Shown: piece by piece, positions 20,544-29,733 of the stretch
Layout of the letters: the number at the start of each line of letters is the position of its first letter
Numbering within the stretch: position 1 is the first letter of the stretch
Assembly: GCF_032484785.1 (NCBI RefSeq)
Contig: NZ_JAUETR010000002.1
Location: 1,550,001-1,614,000 of the forward strand
Direction: 5' to 3'
Source of the DNA: Bradyrhizobium sp. SZCCHNS1050
GTDB taxonomy: Bacteria; Pseudomonadota; Alphaproteobacteria; Rhizobiales; Xanthobacteraceae
Length of the DNA stretch: 64,000 nucleotides
Notes under the pieces: generated by a model
What the model was told of the DNA's origin: nothing
The model's database searches: none
Seen by the model: only the letters and a program-made list of their open reading frames with translations
Program-made: the position numbers and the translations under genes

Positions 20544-21497
20544 GTGGCAGTGAATGATGTCGCATCCGACGACGAGGACTCCTCGGCGCCACGCCGTCAC
20601 AACGGGCCGATCAGCCGCCGGCTGCTCGCGATCGCCCGGACGGTGCGGTCCGAGGAGCCGTCGATCGGCGAGTTGTTCGACCGGCTGGAATCGGAAGGTC
20701 TTGGCCTGACCCTGCTGCTGCTGACCCTGCCGGCGCTGATCCCGTTGCCGGGCCCATTCGGCATGGTGTTCGGCACCTTTGTCGCGCTGGTCGCGCTGCA
20801 GATCCTGTTCGGCGCCGAGCGGCTATGGCTGCCCGAACAGTTGCGCAGCCGGCCGGTGCCGCAGCGGCTCCTGCGCAAGATCATCCGCGCCGGTCTCGAC
20901 TGGGCGGGCTATGCCGAACGCGGCCTGCGCGAGGACCGGCTGGTCTGGCTGACCGGCCGGCCGGCGCGGATGCTGCTCGCGCTGCCGCTGCTTCTGATGG
21001 CGGTCACCATCATCCTGCCGATCCCGATGGGCAACGTGATGCCGGCGCTGGCGCTGATCGCCGCCTCGATCGGCTTCATTGCAGGCGACGGCCTCGCCGT
21101 GCTGGTGTCGATCCTGATTGCGATGGCTGCGGTGGTCTGGACTGCCGTTCTGCTCTACACCGGCGCTGCAGCAGCCGACTATGCCGCAACTCTCCTGGCC
21201 CGCTTAGCTGTGCATCTGCGGGCGATGTTGGAAAGCGTCGGTGTCGATCTCGGCTTTGCCGCAGGCGTGACGACCGTATTTGCAGTGGTAACCGGCATCG
21301 CTGCGCTTGCCTTCTGGGTGCAGGCGGTACGCCATCGGCGCAGCCGGCGCGCATCCGTCGATCCGGCGCAGGATCCGCGCGAGCGCTCCCGCGCGCTGGC
21401 GCGTCGCGGCCGCGGCCTCGTGGCCGCCGCGAGCATTGCGACCACCGCAGCCGCCGTCTTCATCGCCACGCGTTTCATGCTCACCGGCTCGATCTGA
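20544..21497 (+). CDS. exoD: ExoD-family exopolysaccharide synthesis membrane protein
   Basis: 317 aa. The N-terminal half has the ExoD marks SIGELFDRLESEGLG, LTLPALIPLPGP and GNVMPALALIAASIG, with several helices. In Sinorhizobium meliloti exoD mutants lose exopolysaccharide and alkali tolerance; the biochemical role is unknown. The C-terminal 100 residues (two helices and a very basic stretch, RHRRSRRAS) are an extension. It starts with GTG 20544 and is probably read with terC, a pairing that fits alkaline or envelope stress. Confidence 0.85.
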   Translation: MAVNDVASDDEDSSAPRRHNGPISRRLLAIARTVRSEEPSIGELFDRLESEGLGLTLLLLTLPALIPLPGPFGMVFGTFVALVALQILFGAERLWLPEQLRSRPVPQRLLRKIIRAGLDWAGYAERGLREDRLVWLTGRPARMLLALPLLLMAVTIILPIPMGNVMPALALIAASIGFIAGDGLAVLVSILIAMAAVVWTAVLLYTGAAAADYAATLLARLAVHLRAMLESVGVDLGFAAGVTTVFAVVTGIAALAFWVQAVRHRRSRRASVDPAQDPRERSRALARRGRGLVAAASIATTAAAVFIATRFMLTGSI

Positions 21498-21705
21498 AGT
21501 TCCGCCTGTGGCGGCGCGGCCGCACGACGGTGCATTGCGGCTGCGACGGACATATCTTCGTGAGCACCTGCCGGCCGGAAGCGCGAGCACTTGTCATTGA
21601 AGCAGCAACAAAAAATGCGACCTGTAAGCTCTGGCGCGTCGCGCATCGTCGACGGCCTGCGAGAAATGCCACTGTCCCTTTGTGCCGGCTGCAGCTATAC
21701 GAGAG

Positions 21706-23484
21706 ATGACTGTCATTAAACGGTTACAGAATCGACACATGCCCGATTCGAACGCACCGGCGTCGATCCACGGCAGTGGCCATGCGGTCGGCGTGCGGGA
21801 GAGTGGTGAGTCGGCGAGCAGCGATCCCGGTGGCGCCGCCGATCGCTTGACTGCGCAGCACCTAGCCGATCACGCGGCCACGCAGGAGGATGCCGCAGCG
21901 CTTGGCGTGGAGGTCGCGGCGCCGTCCTTGCCGGATCCGGCGGCCGGCAGCGGCCACGAGATCGAGCTGAAACTCCTCGTCGCGCCCGATCAACTCGCCG
22001 GCTTCAACAACTCACCGGTCGTCACCGCGCATGCGCGCAACAAGGGCTCGCGCAAGCATCTGACATCGGTCTACTACGACACGCCGAAGCGCATGCTGTG
22101 GAAGAACGGCTTCACCTTGCGGGTGCGCCAGAGCGGCTCGCGCTTCGTGCAGACCGTGAAAGAGCAGCACAGCGACGACCCGCTCAAGCGCGGAGAGTGG
22201 GAGGCCAGCGTCAGCTCGCTGGCGCCCGATCCGGTGCTGGCGGCCGCGCTGCTGCCGGAGGAGCTTCGCTCCGCGCTGGCCGAGGCAACGCTCGAGGCGG
22301 TGTTCACGGCCGACGTGCATCGTCACGCGCGCATGCTCGACGTGCCCGGCGCGACGATCGAGATCGCGTTCGACAGCGGTGTCATCAAGGCCGGCGAGCA
22401 CCGTGAGATCGTGAGCGAGATCGAGCTGGAGCTCAAGAGCGGCAACCCCGCCGCCATCTACGAGATCGCACAGCGCATCGCCGATCACGGACCGATCAGA
22501 CCTTCGATCCGCAGCAAATCGGCGCGCGGTTTCGACCTCGCAGCCGGAGCAGCGCCGGGGGCCGAAAAGCCGCCCAAGCTGCGCCTCGATCCGGCGGTGT
22601 CTCTCGACGAGAGCTTCGCCCTCGTCCTGCGCGGCAGCCTGCATCATCTGCTGCAGGCCATGCCTGCGGCAGAGGACGGACGCGATACGGAAGGCGTGCA
22701 TCAGTTGCGGGTGGCGCTGCGCCGCCTGCGCGCCGCGCTGCACCTGATGCGGCCGCTCGGGACCTCGGCGACGCTCGACGGTCTCGAGGCGGATGCGCGC
22801 TGGCTGGCACAGAGCCTCTCGGCGGCGCGCGACCTCGACGTGTTCCTGACCGATACGCTGCCCGAGATCGCCGAGGCCTGCCCCACTGTTGCAGGCTTCG
22901 ACTCGCTCCGGGCGCTCGCCGAGCGGCGCCGCGATCTCGCCTATCGCACGCTGCGCATCGCGCTTGCCGAGCGCCGCTGCGCCGCTTTCGTGCTCGGCCT
23001 CGGCGAATGGATCGAGACCCGCGGCTGGCGCAACGACGTCTCCCCCGACGATCTCCGACGCCTCGCGGCGCCCGCGATCGATTTTGCCGGGCCTGTTCTG
23101 TCGGAGCGCCACCAGAAGGTGCTCAAGCGCGGCCGCCGCTTCAAGAAGCTGTCGGCCGAGCGGCGCCACCGGCTGCGTCTCGCGCTGAAGAAGCTGCGCT
23201 ACAGCATCGACTTCCTGCTGCCGCTCTACGGCGCGAGCAAATCGGCGAAGAAATATGCCAGGACGCTCGCCGGCTTCCAGGAGCAGCTTGGCCACTACAA
23301 CGACATGGCGGTCACCGCCGGCGTGATCGAGACCCTCGGCACCACCTCCACCGAGGCGGCGATCGCGGCTGCCGCGATCACCGGCTGGCAGTCGCATGCC
23401 ATGGCCGGCGTGGAGGAGCCGTTGCGCGAGGCGTGGCGCGCCTTCACCAAGGCGCCGACGCCATGGCAGGCCGAGGAGGCGTGA
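21706..23484 (+). CDS. CYTH-CHAD polyphosphate-associated protein
   Basis: About 592 aa. The CYTH domain opens with HEIELKLLV near residue 85 (EIELK is the ExExK motif that holds triphosphate and metal) and runs to about 270. A CHAD domain follows (about 300-590), with the basic repeats VHQLRVALRRLRAAL and RHRLRLALKKLRYSI that bind polyphosphate. CYTH-CHAD proteins localise to polyphosphate granules in studied bacteria. The start is uncertain: ATG 21706 or 21739; the first 80 residues are low-complexity. A Pho-box-like site covers 21710-21727, which would argue for the later start or an older promoter. Confidence 0.87.
   Translation: MTVIKRLQNRHMPDSNAPASIHGSGHAVGVRESGESASSDPGGAADRLTAQHLADHAATQEDAAALGVEVAAPSLPDPAAGSGHEIELKLLVAPDQLAGFNNSPVVTAHARNKGSRKHLTSVYYDTPKRMLWKNGFTLRVRQSGSRFVQTVKEQHSDDPLKRGEWEASVSSLAPDPVLAAALLPEELRSALAEATLEAVFTADVHRHARMLDVPGATIEIAFDSGVIKAGEHREIVSEIELELKSGNPAAIYEIAQRIADHGPIRPSIRSKSARGFDLAAGAAPGAEKPPKLRLDPAVSLDESFALVLRGSLHHLLQAMPAAEDGRDTEGVHQLRVALRRLRAALHLMRPLGTSATLDGLEADARWLAQSLSAARDLDVFLTDTLPEIAEACPTVAGFDSLRALAERRRDLAYRTLRIALAERRCAAFVLGLGEWIETRGWRNDVSPDDLRRLAAPAIDFAGPVLSERHQKVLKRGRRFKKLSAERRHRLRLALKKLRYSIDFLLPLYGASKSAKKYARTLAGFQEQLGHYNDMAVTAGVIETLGTTSTEAAIAAAAITGWQSHAMAGVEEPLREAWRAFTKAPTPWQAEEA
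21710..21728 (+). promoter_or_regulatory. possible Pho box at the start of the CYTH-CHAD gene
   Basis: CTGTCAT, four bases, then CGGTTAC: a perfect first half and five of seven matches in the second half of the PhoB consensus. Phosphate control would suit a polyphosphate-binding protein, but the site overlaps one possible start codon and lies too close to the other for a normal promoter, so it is tentative. Confidence 0.25.
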
Positions 23485-23567
23485 CGGCCGGACGCGGTGA
23501 CGTCGGTTCATGGACCGCATTGATCTGGTTCAAGGCGTCTGGTCGAGCTGTTTGGGAGCGTGATCTC

Positions 23568-23780
23568 ATGAAGATATCCAGCGTGACGTGTCCCCATTGC
23601 CGTGCCGCCTACGAGATCGCGGAATCGACCTCCGCCATTGGCGCTGCCGGGCGGTTCGACTGCGGCGTCTGCGGCACGCCATTGGCGGCGTGGGACGAGC
23701 CGAAGCTGCGGGCCTTCCGCCTGGAGGTACCACCCGAGCGCAAATATCCCCGCGTGCCGGCCCCCGCCCCGCTCACCTGA
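23568..23780 (+). CDS. small zinc-ribbon protein (MJ0042-like)
   Basis: 70 aa. Two Cys pairs (CPHC near residue 8 and CGVC near residue 33) separated by a short beta-rich stretch with YEIAES, as in MJ0042/DUF zinc-finger domains. GGGAG precedes the ATG at 23568. The tail is Pro-rich (VPAPAPLT). No partner is clear; it follows the CYTH-CHAD gene by 83 bases. Confidence 0.72.
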   Translation: MKISSVTCPHCRAAYEIAESTSAIGAAGRFDCGVCGTPLAAWDEPKLRAFRLEVPPERKYPRVPAPAPLT

Positions 23781-23974
23781 CTCCCGTTCCGCAATCCGGA
23801 ACGCCCGGCGTGGTCCGTCGAGGTGACCGCGCATCCGCGCATGGCGCCATGGCCGGCGGCAACTTGCCTGGCTTTTTTGACCGGGTCATAGTCGGTCACC
23901 GCGCGGTGCTGCCGGCTGGCTTGGCCGCATCCACTGCAGCGTCCCGATCCACTTCAGCGAGTCATCCGGTCCTC

Positions 23975-25147
23975 ATGCCCATCCTCAACAGCATCGCCGC
24001 GCTCTCCGACGAAATGGCCGCTTGGCGCCACGACTTCCACGAACATCCCGAGCTGCTGTACGAGGTGCATCGCACCGCCGGCATCGTCGCCGACAAGCTG
24101 CGCGCATTCGGCTGCGACGAGGTGGTGACGGGCATCGGCCGCACCGGCGTGGTCGGCGTGATCCGCGGCCGCAAGTCGGCCTCGGGCAAGACCATCGGCC
24201 TGCGCGCCGACATGGATGCGCTCCCGATCGAGGAAACCTCTGGCGTTCCCTACGCCTCGAAGACGCCGGGCCTGATGCATGCCTGCGGCCACGACGGCCA
24301 CACCGCGATGCTGCTGGGCGCTGCGAAATATCTCGCCGAGACCCGCAATTTCGACGGCACCGCCATCGTCATCTTCCAGCCGGCCGAGGAAGGCGGCGCC
24401 GGCGGCAAGGCGATGGTCGATGACGGGCTGATGACGCGCTGGGGCATCCAGGAGGTCTACGGCATGCACAACATGCCGGGCGTGCCCGAAGGCCATTTCG
24501 AAATCTCGCCCGGCGCGATGCTGGCCTCGGCTGATGCGATCCACATCAAGGTCACCGGCAAGGGCGGCCATGGCGGTGCCGGCCCGCACCGGGCGGTCGA
24601 CAGCATCCTGATCGCCTCGCAGATCGTCAACGCGCTGCAGTCGATCGTCGCCCGCAACGTCGATCCCTTGAAGTCGGCGGTGATCTCGGTGTGCTCGATC
24701 CATGGCGGCACCACCTTCAACGTGATCCCCGAGACGGTCGAGATGCTGGGCACCGTGCGCACGCTCGATCCGGAGATCCGCGATCTCGTCGAGAGGCGCA
24801 TCGTCGAGGTCGCCGAGGCCACCGCGCGCGCCTATGGCGGCTCGGCCGAGGCGATCTACGAGCGCAAATATCCGGTGACGATGAATCACCCTGCGCAGGC
24901 GGCTTTCGCCGCCGACGTCGCCCGCGACGTCGCCGGCGCTGAGCGCGTCAACGACCGCGCCATTCCGCTGATGGGCGGCGAGGATTTCGCGTTCATGCTG
25001 GAGGCGCGCCCGGGCGCCTTCGTGTTCCTCGGCATGGGCCCCGGCAACGAATGCCACCACCCGGCCTACCGCTTCAACGACAACATCCTCAGCGCCGGCG
25101 CATCGTACTGGGTGAAGCTGGTCGAGAAGAGCATGCCGGCGAACTGA
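23975..25147 (+). CDS. M20-family amidohydrolase (hippurate hydrolase / N-acyl amino acid hydrolase)
   Basis: 390 aa. Metal-site motifs: GLRADMDALPIEE, HACGHDGHTAMLLG, FQPAEEGGAGG with the catalytic Glu pair, and GGEDFAFML at the end; the dimerisation domain contains GKGGHGGAGPHRAVD. It hydrolyses N-acyl amino acids or related amides in the cytosol. The ATG at 23975 (MPILNSIAAL) fits the usual N-terminus; the longer frame upstream is not supported. No strong ribosome site. Confidence 0.93.
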   Translation: MPILNSIAALSDEMAAWRHDFHEHPELLYEVHRTAGIVADKLRAFGCDEVVTGIGRTGVVGVIRGRKSASGKTIGLRADMDALPIEETSGVPYASKTPGLMHACGHDGHTAMLLGAAKYLAETRNFDGTAIVIFQPAEEGGAGGKAMVDDGLMTRWGIQEVYGMHNMPGVPEGHFEISPGAMLASADAIHIKVTGKGGHGGAGPHRAVDSILIASQIVNALQSIVARNVDPLKSAVISVCSIHGGTTFNVIPETVEMLGTVRTLDPEIRDLVERRIVEVAEATARAYGGSAEAIYERKYPVTMNHPAQAAFAADVARDVAGAERVNDRAIPLMGGEDFAFMLEARPGAFVFLGMGPGNECHHPAYRFNDNILSAGASYWVKLVEKSMPAN

Positions 25148-25175
25148 TCGGAGCGACCGCGCAAGCTCGCAACGG

Positions 25176-25264
25176 CGTCATTGCGAGGAGCCGTAGGCGA
25201 CGAAGCAATCCAGGATCTTCATCGGATCGCCAGTCTGGATTGCTTCGCTCCGCTCACAATGACG
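25176..25264. repeat. dispersed palindrome, family 1 (CGTCATTGCGAG type)
   Basis: About 89 bases opening CGTCATTGCGAG and closing CACAATGACG, with inner arms GAAGCAATCCAG and CTGGATTGCTTC. Two further copies are at 47330-47410 and 60634-60721. All lie between genes. The rest of the 298-base gap here shows nothing else. Confidence 0.85.
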
Positions 25265-25445
25265 GGTGTGGCTGACATCGCCGGCCCCACAGGCTCCGTC
25301 ATCGCGAGCGCCAACGAAGCGTCCAGGGACGCAATGCACCGATCGGAATGGCTTCGGTTTCCTTCCACGAACAGTTCGCCCCGTATCGAAACATCACGCG
25401 CCGCCGCCCGGCTAGGAGAAGCCATTCTCCCGCCCGCGAGGCACC

Positions 25446-26360
25446 ATGCAGAGCCGCTCCGATCTCACGACAGAATTCGCCCTCCTGCTCGTTCTGTCCA
25501 CCTTGTGGGGCGCCTCATACACCTTCATCAAGATCGGCGTCGAAACCATTCCGCCGCTGACCCTGATCGCCGTGCGCACGCTGATTGCGGGGCTGCTGCT
25601 GGCCGCGATCATCCGAAGCCGCGGCCTCGCTTGGCCACGTGACCGGACGATTTGGCGGCGCTTCGTGATCCAGGCCGGTCTCAACAGCGTCGTGCCGTTC
25701 ACGCTGATCGCCTGGGCCGAGCGCACCGTCGAGGCGGGTCTTGCGACGATCCTCAACGCGACCTCTCCGATCTTCACCTTCCTGCTGACCGCGCTGGTGA
25801 CGCACCACGAGCCTGTCACCCTGCGCAAGCTGGTCGGCGTCGCCGCCGGACTCGCCGGCACCTGCCTCATCGTCGGCACCGAGGCGCTGGGCGGGCTTGG
25901 CCGCGAGCTGTGGGCGCAGATTGCGATCGTCGCCGCCACCATCTGCTATGCGGGTGCGGCGATCATGGGAAAGAGCTTCAAGGGACTCGATCCGATGTTG
26001 CCGGCCGCGGGATCGCTGCTGTCTGGCGCCGCGGTGCTGATCCCGCTTGCGCTGGTCGTCGACCATCCGTGGACGCTGGCACCGTCACTGCGCTCGGTGC
26101 TGGCGCTGGCCGCGCTCGCGACCGTCTCGACTGCGGCCGCGATGGTGATCTATTTCCGCCTGGTGCAGACGCTCGGCTCGATCGGCGCCACCGCGCAATC
26201 CTATCTGCGGGTGCCGATCGGCGTTGCGATCGCCGTGGCCGGGCTCGACGAGCACCTCGCGCCGACCGCCTTGATCGGCCTCACCTGTGTCCTCATTGGT
26301 GTGATCGCGATGACGCTGCCCGCGCGCAAGAAGCCGACAGGCGATTCGATCAAAGGTTGA
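25446..26360 (+). CDS. EamA/DMT-family transporter
   Basis: 304 aa, ten helices as two EamA repeats: the first opens with LSTLWGASYTFIKIG, the second with AAIMGKSFKGLDPM. RhtA/YdcZ-like exporters of amino acids or metabolites belong here; substrate cannot be told. The start at 25446 (MQSRSDLT) lies five bases after a purine-rich stretch. Conserved GTCLIVG lies near the end of the first repeat. Single gene. Confidence 0.9.
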   Translation: MQSRSDLTTEFALLLVLSTLWGASYTFIKIGVETIPPLTLIAVRTLIAGLLLAAIIRSRGLAWPRDRTIWRRFVIQAGLNSVVPFTLIAWAERTVEAGLATILNATSPIFTFLLTALVTHHEPVTLRKLVGVAAGLAGTCLIVGTEALGGLGRELWAQIAIVAATICYAGAAIMGKSFKGLDPMLPAAGSLLSGAAVLIPLALVVDHPWTLAPSLRSVLALAALATVSTAAAMVIYFRLVQTLGSIGATAQSYLRVPIGVAIAVAGLDEHLAPTALIGLTCVLIGVIAMTLPARKKPTGDSIKG

Positions 26361-26413
26361 CCGTACGCACCAGCGCTGCTTTGAACCCAAAGCGGCAACG
26401 CTGGGTCAATAAA

Positions 26414-27145
26414 ATGCAATGCGTCTTCGTTTTGCTTCTTGTCGCGCTGGCAACCACGATTGGTCCGGCCGCGGCCTCGGCCGACATCCCCTACGCGATG
26501 TCGGAGCATCCTTCACAAGACGGCCGCTGCAAAGGAGACACCGGCAAGGCCGACCTCGACCGCGACGAGCAGGCCTGCCTCGCTCAGTTGAAGGATGTCG
26601 TCAGGCGCAACGGCAAGTCGCTGGAAATCACATTCAAGGATGGTTTCACCAGAAGCTACGTGACCCGACTTCCGGATGACCTACCCGGACATGAGGACGG
26701 CTCGGTCGAGTACAAGCTCGTCGGCTACTTTCCGGAGCACGAACTCCTGCTGATCGAGATCGGCTATTGGGAAGGCGTGCAATGGATGCTGCTGTGGCTC
26801 AATCGCGGCATCGAGACCAAGATCCATTCGCCGCCGCACGCCTCGCCAAGCCGCCGCTGGCTGTTTTCGGTCTGCTCCAGCGAAGGTCCCTCCGGCTGCG
26901 GCAACGGGATGGAGATCGTTGCCGCGCCGTTCGACCTCAAGCTGGGGGGCTGGTCCTATCTCACCCCTGACGACGACTACACCTTCTACGAGTTCGACGG
27001 CTGGGACGGCGACGACCGCGTCAAGCTCATCGCCACCTTCAAGGTTGGCACCGAGATGAAGCCATTCCCGGCCTCTGTCGAACGCATCAACGGCCGCTGG
27101 CAATTGAAGCTGCCAAAACAGCACCGCAAACCGCCACGTCATTAG
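26414..27145 (+). CDS. secreted hypothetical protein
   Basis: 243 aa. A signal peptide (FVLLLVALATTIGPAAASA) directs it to the periplasm. The mature part is acidic and aromatic, with a Cys pair SVCSSEGPSGCGNG that could form a disulfide and repeated Trp/Tyr residues typical of beta structures. No family recognised. The start is uncertain: no ribosome site precedes the ATG at 26414, and a TTG at 26355 is an alternative. It follows the exporter gene by 53 bases. Confidence 0.65.
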   Translation: MQCVFVLLLVALATTIGPAAASADIPYAMSEHPSQDGRCKGDTGKADLDRDEQACLAQLKDVVRRNGKSLEITFKDGFTRSYVTRLPDDLPGHEDGSVEYKLVGYFPEHELLLIEIGYWEGVQWMLLWLNRGIETKIHSPPHASPSRRWLFSVCSSEGPSGCGNGMEIVAAPFDLKLGGWSYLTPDDDYTFYEFDGWDGDDRVKLIATFKVGTEMKPFPASVERINGRWQLKLPKQHRKPPRH

Positions 27146-27161
27146 CAGCCCGTTTCTCTCG

Positions 27162-27319
27162 CCGTCATTCCGGGGCGGCGCGAAGCGACGAGCCCGGAAT
27201 CCATAACCACGACTGTGCATGTGGCGAAGACGAGCATACCGGCCAGCTCGCGTCGCACAGCATCCTGTGGCTATGGATTCCGGGCTCGCGCCGCTGCGCG
27301 ACGCGCCCCGGAATGACGG
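27162..27319. repeat. dispersed palindrome, family 2 (CCGTCATTCCGGGG type)
   Basis: Outer arms CCGTCATTCCGGGGC and GCCCCGGAATGACGG, inner arms GCCCGGAATCCATA and TATGGATTCCGGGC, about 158 bases. A second copy is at 63731-63910. It lies between convergent genes. Confidence 0.85.
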
Positions 27320-27388
27320 CGGAGAGAGTGAGGCTAAGAGAGCGCTGCCCTGCTTCGATGACGCAGTCGCCGACAGCAGCGTGGTCAC

Positions 27389-28405
27389 TCATCCCCCGAT
27401 CGCGATCGTCACCTTGCCGAGATGCGCGCCGCTCGCCATGTAGTGGAACGCCTCGCGCGCCTCGCTGAACGAAAACACGCGGTCGACCACCGGCTTCACC
27501 TGATGCAGCGTCAGCGCGTTCGCCAGCGCCTGGAGATCGTCGACCGAGCCGACCGTGACGCCCTGCAGCCGCTGCTGCTGCATCACCATCAGCGGCAGCC
27601 GCAGCTCCGAGGCCGGCGCACCGGCGAGCACGCCGATGAAGGCGATGGTGCCGCCGATCCGGGTGGCGCGGATCGACTCGTTCAAGGTGCCGACGCCGCC
27701 GACCTCGACCACGAGATCGACGCCCTGCCCGGTGATCTCGCGCGCCTTCTTGCCCCAGTCCGGCACCTGCTTGTAGTTCAGCGTGACATCGGCGCCGAGC
27801 GCCCTCAGCCGCGCGATCTTGGCTTCGCTCGACGACGTCGCGACCACCCGCGCGCCGGCCATCTTCGCGATTAGCAGCGCAAAGATCGAGACGCCGCCGC
27901 TGCCTTGCGTCAGCACGGTGTGGCCGGGCCTGATGCCGCCAAGCTTGATCACCGCGCTCCAGGCGGTGACGCCGGCGCACGGCAATGTCGCGGCCTCGAC
28001 GTCGGTGAGATGCGCCGGCGTCCGCACCAGCGCGTGCATGGGAAACACCCGATACTCCGTCAACGTGCCGTCGACGGCGCCGCCCAGCGCCGCACGCATC
28101 TTCGCTTCGCTCGGCTCGCCGCCGGTCCAGCTCTCGAAGAAGCTGCCGATGACTCGGTCGCCGGCCGCGAATGCTGTGGCGCCCTCACCGACCGCCTCGA
28201 CCACGCCTGCGCCGTCGGACAGCGGCACCAGCGGAAATTTCTGCCGCGAGCCGTAGCCGCCCCTGACCGTGATCAGGTCACGATAGTTGATGCTCGCGGC
28301 CGTCAGCCGCACCAGCACCTCGCCCCTCCCCGGCTGCGGCACGGGCTTGTCGACCAGCGCCAGCGCATCGATTCCGCCGGGCCCCTGCAGCTCGTAACAT
28401 TGCAT
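27389..28405 (-). CDS. NADPH:quinone oxidoreductase-like MDR-family alcohol dehydrogenase
   Basis: 338 aa. GroES-like domain (about 1-125) then Rossmann domain with TQGSGGVSIFALLIAKMAGARVVATSSS, the nucleotide-binding loop. The zinc ligands of classic alcohol dehydrogenases are mostly absent, so it is of the zinc-independent type; LSDGAGVVEAVGEG is characteristic. Substrate unknown. The ATG at 28405 follows GGGAGA by about six bases; a longer frame is rejected. Single gene. Confidence 0.9.
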   Translation of the reverse strand: MQCYELQGPGGIDALALVDKPVPQPGRGEVLVRLTAASINYRDLITVRGGYGSRQKFPLVPLSDGAGVVEAVGEGATAFAAGDRVIGSFFESWTGGEPSEAKMRAALGGAVDGTLTEYRVFPMHALVRTPAHLTDVEAATLPCAGVTAWSAVIKLGGIRPGHTVLTQGSGGVSIFALLIAKMAGARVVATSSSEAKIARLRALGADVTLNYKQVPDWGKKAREITGQGVDLVVEVGGVGTLNESIRATRIGGTIAFIGVLAGAPASELRLPLMVMQQQRLQGVTVGSVDDLQALANALTLHQVKPVVDRVFSFSEAREAFHYMASGAHLGKVTIAIGG

Positions 28406-28557
28406 CCGATGTCTCCCGCCCACGCGGCGCCGCCGCTTCGTTGTTCTGCCGGGAATGGTGAAGCGTTTCGTGCCGGCGATCAAGCCGAGCCCCGTTCCGC
28501 GCGGCGGACAGACAATTCGAACGCGCGCATATCCGATGGTCGCGGCGCCGCCGGCTC

Positions 28558-28683
28558 TCAGTCATCGATCAGCGGGATCACGACATGGTTCAGCACATAT
28601 TCCGTGCCAATCCAGGTGATGGTGATTGCCAGCAGCAGCAATCCAGCCAGCAGCAGCATGTCGCGCCGTTCCATCGAACACAT
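28558..28683 (-). CDS. possible small membrane protein
   Basis: About 41 aa, mostly one helix (MLLLAGLLLLAITITWIGTEYVL) broken here into its core LLAGLLLLAITITWIG, with an acidic tail PLIDD. No ribosome site stands out, and the start could be one of several Met codons. It lies between the oxidoreductase and the HWE kinase genes, same strand as both. The hydrophobic profile suggests it is real, but proof is lacking. Confidence 0.4.
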   Translation of the reverse strand: MCSMERRDMLLLAGLLLLAITITWIGTEYVLNHVVIPLIDD

Positions 28684-28785
28684 ACGCAGCAGCGCCGCTG
28701 CGCGTTTCGCATCGCAGCCATGCCACGCGCCGCGAGACATGCGACAGCCTGTGAGGAACCGCGCGCGGCGACCGCCGGTCCGCCG

Positions 28786-29733
28786 TCACATCGCCGCTTC
28801 GAACCTGATCCGGCAGACCAGACCCTCGTCGCGAAAATCCTGCTCGATGCTGCCGCCGATCGCCGCGAGGCTCGCCCGGATCATGCGCGTGCCGAATCCC
28901 TCGCTCCCAGGCGGCTCGATTGCGTGCGGACCGAGCTCGCGCCAGGCCACGGTGCCGCGACCACCTTCCTGCGCAATCTGGATCTCGAGCCGTCCGCCCT
29001 GACCGCGCAGCGCGCCGTATTTGACGGCGTTGGTCGCAAGTTCGTGGAACACCAGCGCGAGATTACGCACCGCTTCCGGCCCCAACGGCATGTCCGGGCC
29101 GTCCACCGTCACGGCGCCGGAGGCGCGATACGGCTGCAGCTCGACGTCGAGCAGCATGCGCAAGGTCATCAGGCGGTGGTCCGACCAGGCGAGACTATTG
29201 GCGCGCGCGACGGCGTCGAGCCGCAGCGCGATCGCTTCCCCTTTGGCGCGATCCTCGCCCGACAGGCTCGATCTGACGATCGCCTGAAACAACGCGAGCT
29301 GATTGTTCACGCGATGTCTCAGCTCGCCGAGCAGCAACTCGCGCGCATGCTCGCTGCGCTTCAGCTCCATCAGCGCGCCGCGACAGAGATGCCCGAGCCA
29401 GATGATCAGCGCCGCGGTGCTCAGGAATCCGACGAGGTTGATCGCCTCGGCATGATCCGGACGATCGGTGAAGCCGACGAGCACCACGGTGGCAGACAGC
29501 CAGGCGGCAAAAATGGCCGCGGGAATGCCGCCGAGCAGCGCGGCGAACACCACCGCAGGGTAGAACGTCGCGTAGGGCAGCGTCGCGCCGGCATAGTCCA
29601 GCCCGATCCGGCCCGCGGTCGAAATCGCGACGGCGAGCATGGTGAGCAGAAACGTGGTCGCCGACCACGGTCTGCCCCGAACGATCCAATCTGAGAAACT
29701 CCGACCCGCGCGCACGATTGACCCCGAGCGCAA
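28786..29733 (-). CDS. HWE-family sensor histidine kinase with four-helix membrane domain
   Basis: 315 aa. A DUF4118-like domain of four helices (about 27-118) precedes the kinase. Acceptor motif LRHRVNNQL puts His at about 140; the N box HELATNAVKYG has Asn 235, and W264-x-E266 gives the HWE signature; FGTRMI is the G box. There is no periplasmic sensor, so it probably senses from the membrane. HWE and HisKA_2 kinases drive the PhyR/EcfG stress response in alphaproteobacteria; an EcfG-type site stands just outside this gene, divergent from it, though no phyR or ecfG gene is here. Confidence 0.9.
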   Translation of the reverse strand: MRSGSIVRAGRSFSDWIVRGRPWSATTFLLTMLAVAISTAGRIGLDYAGATLPYATFYPAVVFAALLGGIPAAIFAAWLSATVVLVGFTDRPDHAEAINLVGFLSTAALIIWLGHLCRGALMELKRSEHARELLLGELRHRVNNQLALFQAIVRSSLSGEDRAKGEAIALRLDAVARANSLAWSDHRLMTLRMLLDVELQPYRASGAVTVDGPDMPLGPEAVRNLALVFHELATNAVKYGALRGQGGRLEIQIAQEGGRGTVAWRELGPHAIEPPGSEGFGTRMIRASLAAIGGSIEQDFRDEGLVCRIRFEAAM

